Origin: an uncultured Methylococcaceae bacterium
GTDB lineage: Bacteria > Pseudomonadota > Gammaproteobacteria > Methylococcales > Methylomonadaceae
NCBI GenBank assembly: GCA_903939355.1
Contig: CAJAHC010000165.1
Span: 1 to 9,166 of the forward strand
Direction: 5' to 3'
DNA length: 9,166 nucleotides
Each line of letters begins with the position of its first letter. The stretch's first letter is position 1. A model generated the notes under the pieces. It was not told where the DNA came from. It saw only the letters and a program-made list of their open reading frames with translations, and ran no database searches. Shown here piece by piece: positions 8,004 through 9,166 of the stretch. A program made the position numbers and the translations under genes.

Positions 8004-8020
8004 TACTATTTTCAATAGTA
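8004..8020. repeat. Short perfect palindrome upstream of the GST-like gene
   Basis: TACTATT (8004-8010) and AATAGTA (8014-8020) are exact inverted repeats around a 3-base centre. The 240-base interval between groEL and the next gene otherwise holds only the groEL 3' structures and no gene I can support. The palindrome could be a weak hairpin or an operator-like site about 90 bases before the GST-like start, and it could also be chance in AT-rich DNA. Confidence 0.3.
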
Positions 8021-8111
8021 GCAAGGAAAGGGGAATAGATCATAGTAACTTCCACCTCCAGAGGCATCTGATTAGTTTTCTGAACCATTTTTAATCGAAT
8101 TTAAAAAATCT

Positions 8112-8708
8112 ATGATGAATGATCTGCCGATTTTATATAGTTTTAGGCGTTGTCCTTATGCAATAAGAGCCAGAATGGCGCTTATTTATGCAGACATTTG
8201 CGTAGAAATTCAAGAGGTGCAATTAAATAACAAGCCAGAACATCTATTGCTTATATCGCCTAAGGCTACTGTACCAGTACTGCAGTTAACCAACGGGAAG
8301 GTAATTGCGGAAAGTTTGGATATTATGCGTTGGGCATTAGGAAACCATGATCCTGAGAAATGGCTCCGCTTTGGTAATGACGCTGAAGCACTTATTAAGC
8401 GTAACGATGGGGACTTTAAATATTATTTAGATCGCTATAAATATGCTGATCGTTATCCGGATTTCTCTCAAGATTATTATCGGCAACAGGCTGAGGTTTT
8501 TTTAGCAGAACTGGAAGCAAGATTAGTCAACTCTAAGTATTTGTGTGGTCATTCACTTTCTATAGCCGATGTGGCTATTTTTCCATTTATTCGGCAGTAT
8601 GCTGGCGTGGATAGGGATAGGTTCGAGCGTTCTGTTTTTCAAGCGCTAACTAAATGGTTAGATACTTTATTATCATTAGAGTTATTTAGGGTAGCTATGA
8701 AGAGTTAA
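8112..8708 (+). CDS. Glutathione S-transferase-like protein with CPYA motif
   Basis: This 198-residue protein has the two-domain GST architecture. The thioredoxin-like N-domain (about residues 5-78) starts with ILYSFRRCPYAIRARMAL. Cys14 lies in a CPYA motif resembling the single catalytic cysteine of omega-class GSTs and the first half of the glutaredoxin CPYC motif. Next come the cis-proline motif VPVL and the glutathione gamma-glutamyl-binding ESLDI. The helical C-domain contains the conserved N-capping region LSIADVAIFPFIRQ. A single redox cysteine suggests thiol transferase or deglutathionylation chemistry rather than conjugation, but the substrate is unknown. The start is ATG 8112 or the adjacent ATG 8115; neither has a clear Shine-Dalgarno. 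It is convergent with bamD and slightly shorter than typical GSTs of about 210-230 residues. Confidence 0.85.
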   Translation: MMNDLPILYSFRRCPYAIRARMALIYADICVEIQEVQLNNKPEHLLLISPKATVPVLQLTNGKVIAESLDIMRWALGNHDPEKWLRFGNDAEALIKRNDGDFKYYLDRYKYADRYPDFSQDYYRQQAEVFLAELEARLVNSKYLCGHSLSIADVAIFPFIRQYAGVDRDRFERSVFQALTKWLDTLLSLELFRVAMKS

Positions 8709-8776
8709 TGGCCGGCTATTTTGAATCGGTAAGTTATATAATTTTATTAAATTTCTTCCTACTAAGATTTAGCTTT

Positions 8777-9166
8777 TTATCTTTCAAGTTCAATAAAGTC
8801 CCAGACCTTATGAGCAAATGTTAAATTAGCGTTTTCGGGTATAGGGGGGCCATTTGGATAGTTAAGATCATAAACACGTGTCACATCAGAGGCGAGCTCT
8901 GACATGTTAAGTTTTGTGTAAGCTTCTTTTAGAACGAGTAAGGCATAAGGAACTGCAGCGGTGCGTTGATATTTATCAATTACAGTAGAGGCCCTGTTAA
9001 TAGCGGCAACATAAGCTTTGCGCCTTACGTAATAGCGTGCAATGTGTATTTCATACATCGCTAGATTGTTGCGTATTGCAATCATACGTGCACGTGAGTC
9101 AGGGACGTATATGCTGAACGGGAATCGCTGTATCAATGCTTCGAAATTTTTCAAAGCTTCCCGAGC
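8777..9166 (-). CDS. bamD: Outer membrane assembly lipoprotein BamD, C-terminal part (partial)
   Basis: This is the C-terminal 129 codons of a gene running off the right edge. BamD is the essential TPR-like lipoprotein of the BAM complex, which inserts beta-barrel proteins into the outer membrane. The fragment reads through to the edge without a stop; the TTG at 9154 is an internal Leu codon, not a start. It matches the later helical repeats: A-x-x-x-F-x-x-L-I-x-R-F-P, then DSRARMIAIRNNLAMYEIHIARYY, and the R-x-A-Y-V-A-A-I-N-R region typical of BamD. The signal peptide and lipobox would lie outside the window. The C-terminal WDFIELER is not a motif I can place. No intrinsic terminator is seen in the 68-base gap to the convergent GST-like gene. 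Confidence 0.88.
   Translation of the reverse strand, partial: AREALKNFEALIQRFPFSIYVPDSRARMIAIRNNLAMYEIHIARYYVRRKAYVAAINRASTVIDKYQRTAAVPYALLVLKEAYTKLNMSELASDVTRVYDLNYPNGPPIPENANLTFAHKVWDFIELER

Noticed and set aside
8777..9154. Reading the right-edge - strand frame as a complete gene starting at TTG 9154
   Set aside because: The frame stays open to the window edge, and the upstream codons continue the BamD-like alignment, so the TTG is an internal leucine.

Overview
The window looks like chromosomal DNA of a moderately AT-rich gammaproteobacterium. A type I methanotroph or related methylotroph (Methylococcales-like) is the best guess. The reasons are a complete pqqABCDE cluster, needed for PQQ-dependent methanol dehydrogenases, and gammaproteobacterial-type GroEL, BamD and UbiX. 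This assignment is inference, because no methanol dehydrogenase or rRNA gene is present.

Layout. At the left edge is the probable tail of an upstream gene. It is followed by a DCC-family (DUF393) thiol-disulfide oxidoreductase-like protein and a UbiX/Pad1-family flavin prenyltransferase, all on the + strand. Positions 1252-4558 hold the PQQ biosynthesis operon on the - strand, transcribed pqqA-B-C-D-E. The 24-codon pqqA precursor gene (4484-4558) is easy to miss because of its size. A strong intrinsic terminator-like hairpin separates pqqA from pqqB, which fits high pqqA expression with limited read-through into the enzyme genes. Divergent from pqqA is an unrecognised 68-residue single-pass membrane protein gene with a strong ribosome binding site. 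It converges on a MoeB/ThiF-type E1-like adenylyltransferase gene on the - strand.

Positions 5794-7947 hold the groES-groEL chaperonin operon. It has a near-consensus sigma70 promoter, a perfect CIRCE operator (HrcA target) over the predicted transcription start, and a stem-loop plus an intrinsic terminator at the end. On the right are a GST-like protein with a CPYA motif (+) and, convergent to it, the C-terminal part of bamD (-), cut by the window edge.

How the genes relate: PqqA is the Glu/Tyr-containing peptide substrate, PqqD its chaperone, PqqE the radical SAM cross-linker, PqqB a metal-dependent oxidase/hydroxylase and PqqC the final oxidase. No pqqF/pqqG protease genes lie next to them. 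The other genes are housekeeping functions with no obvious pathway link to PQQ. I see no mobile element, CRISPR array, tRNA or rRNA. The least explained item is the small membrane protein divergent from pqqA. Otherwise the region is mostly conventional.
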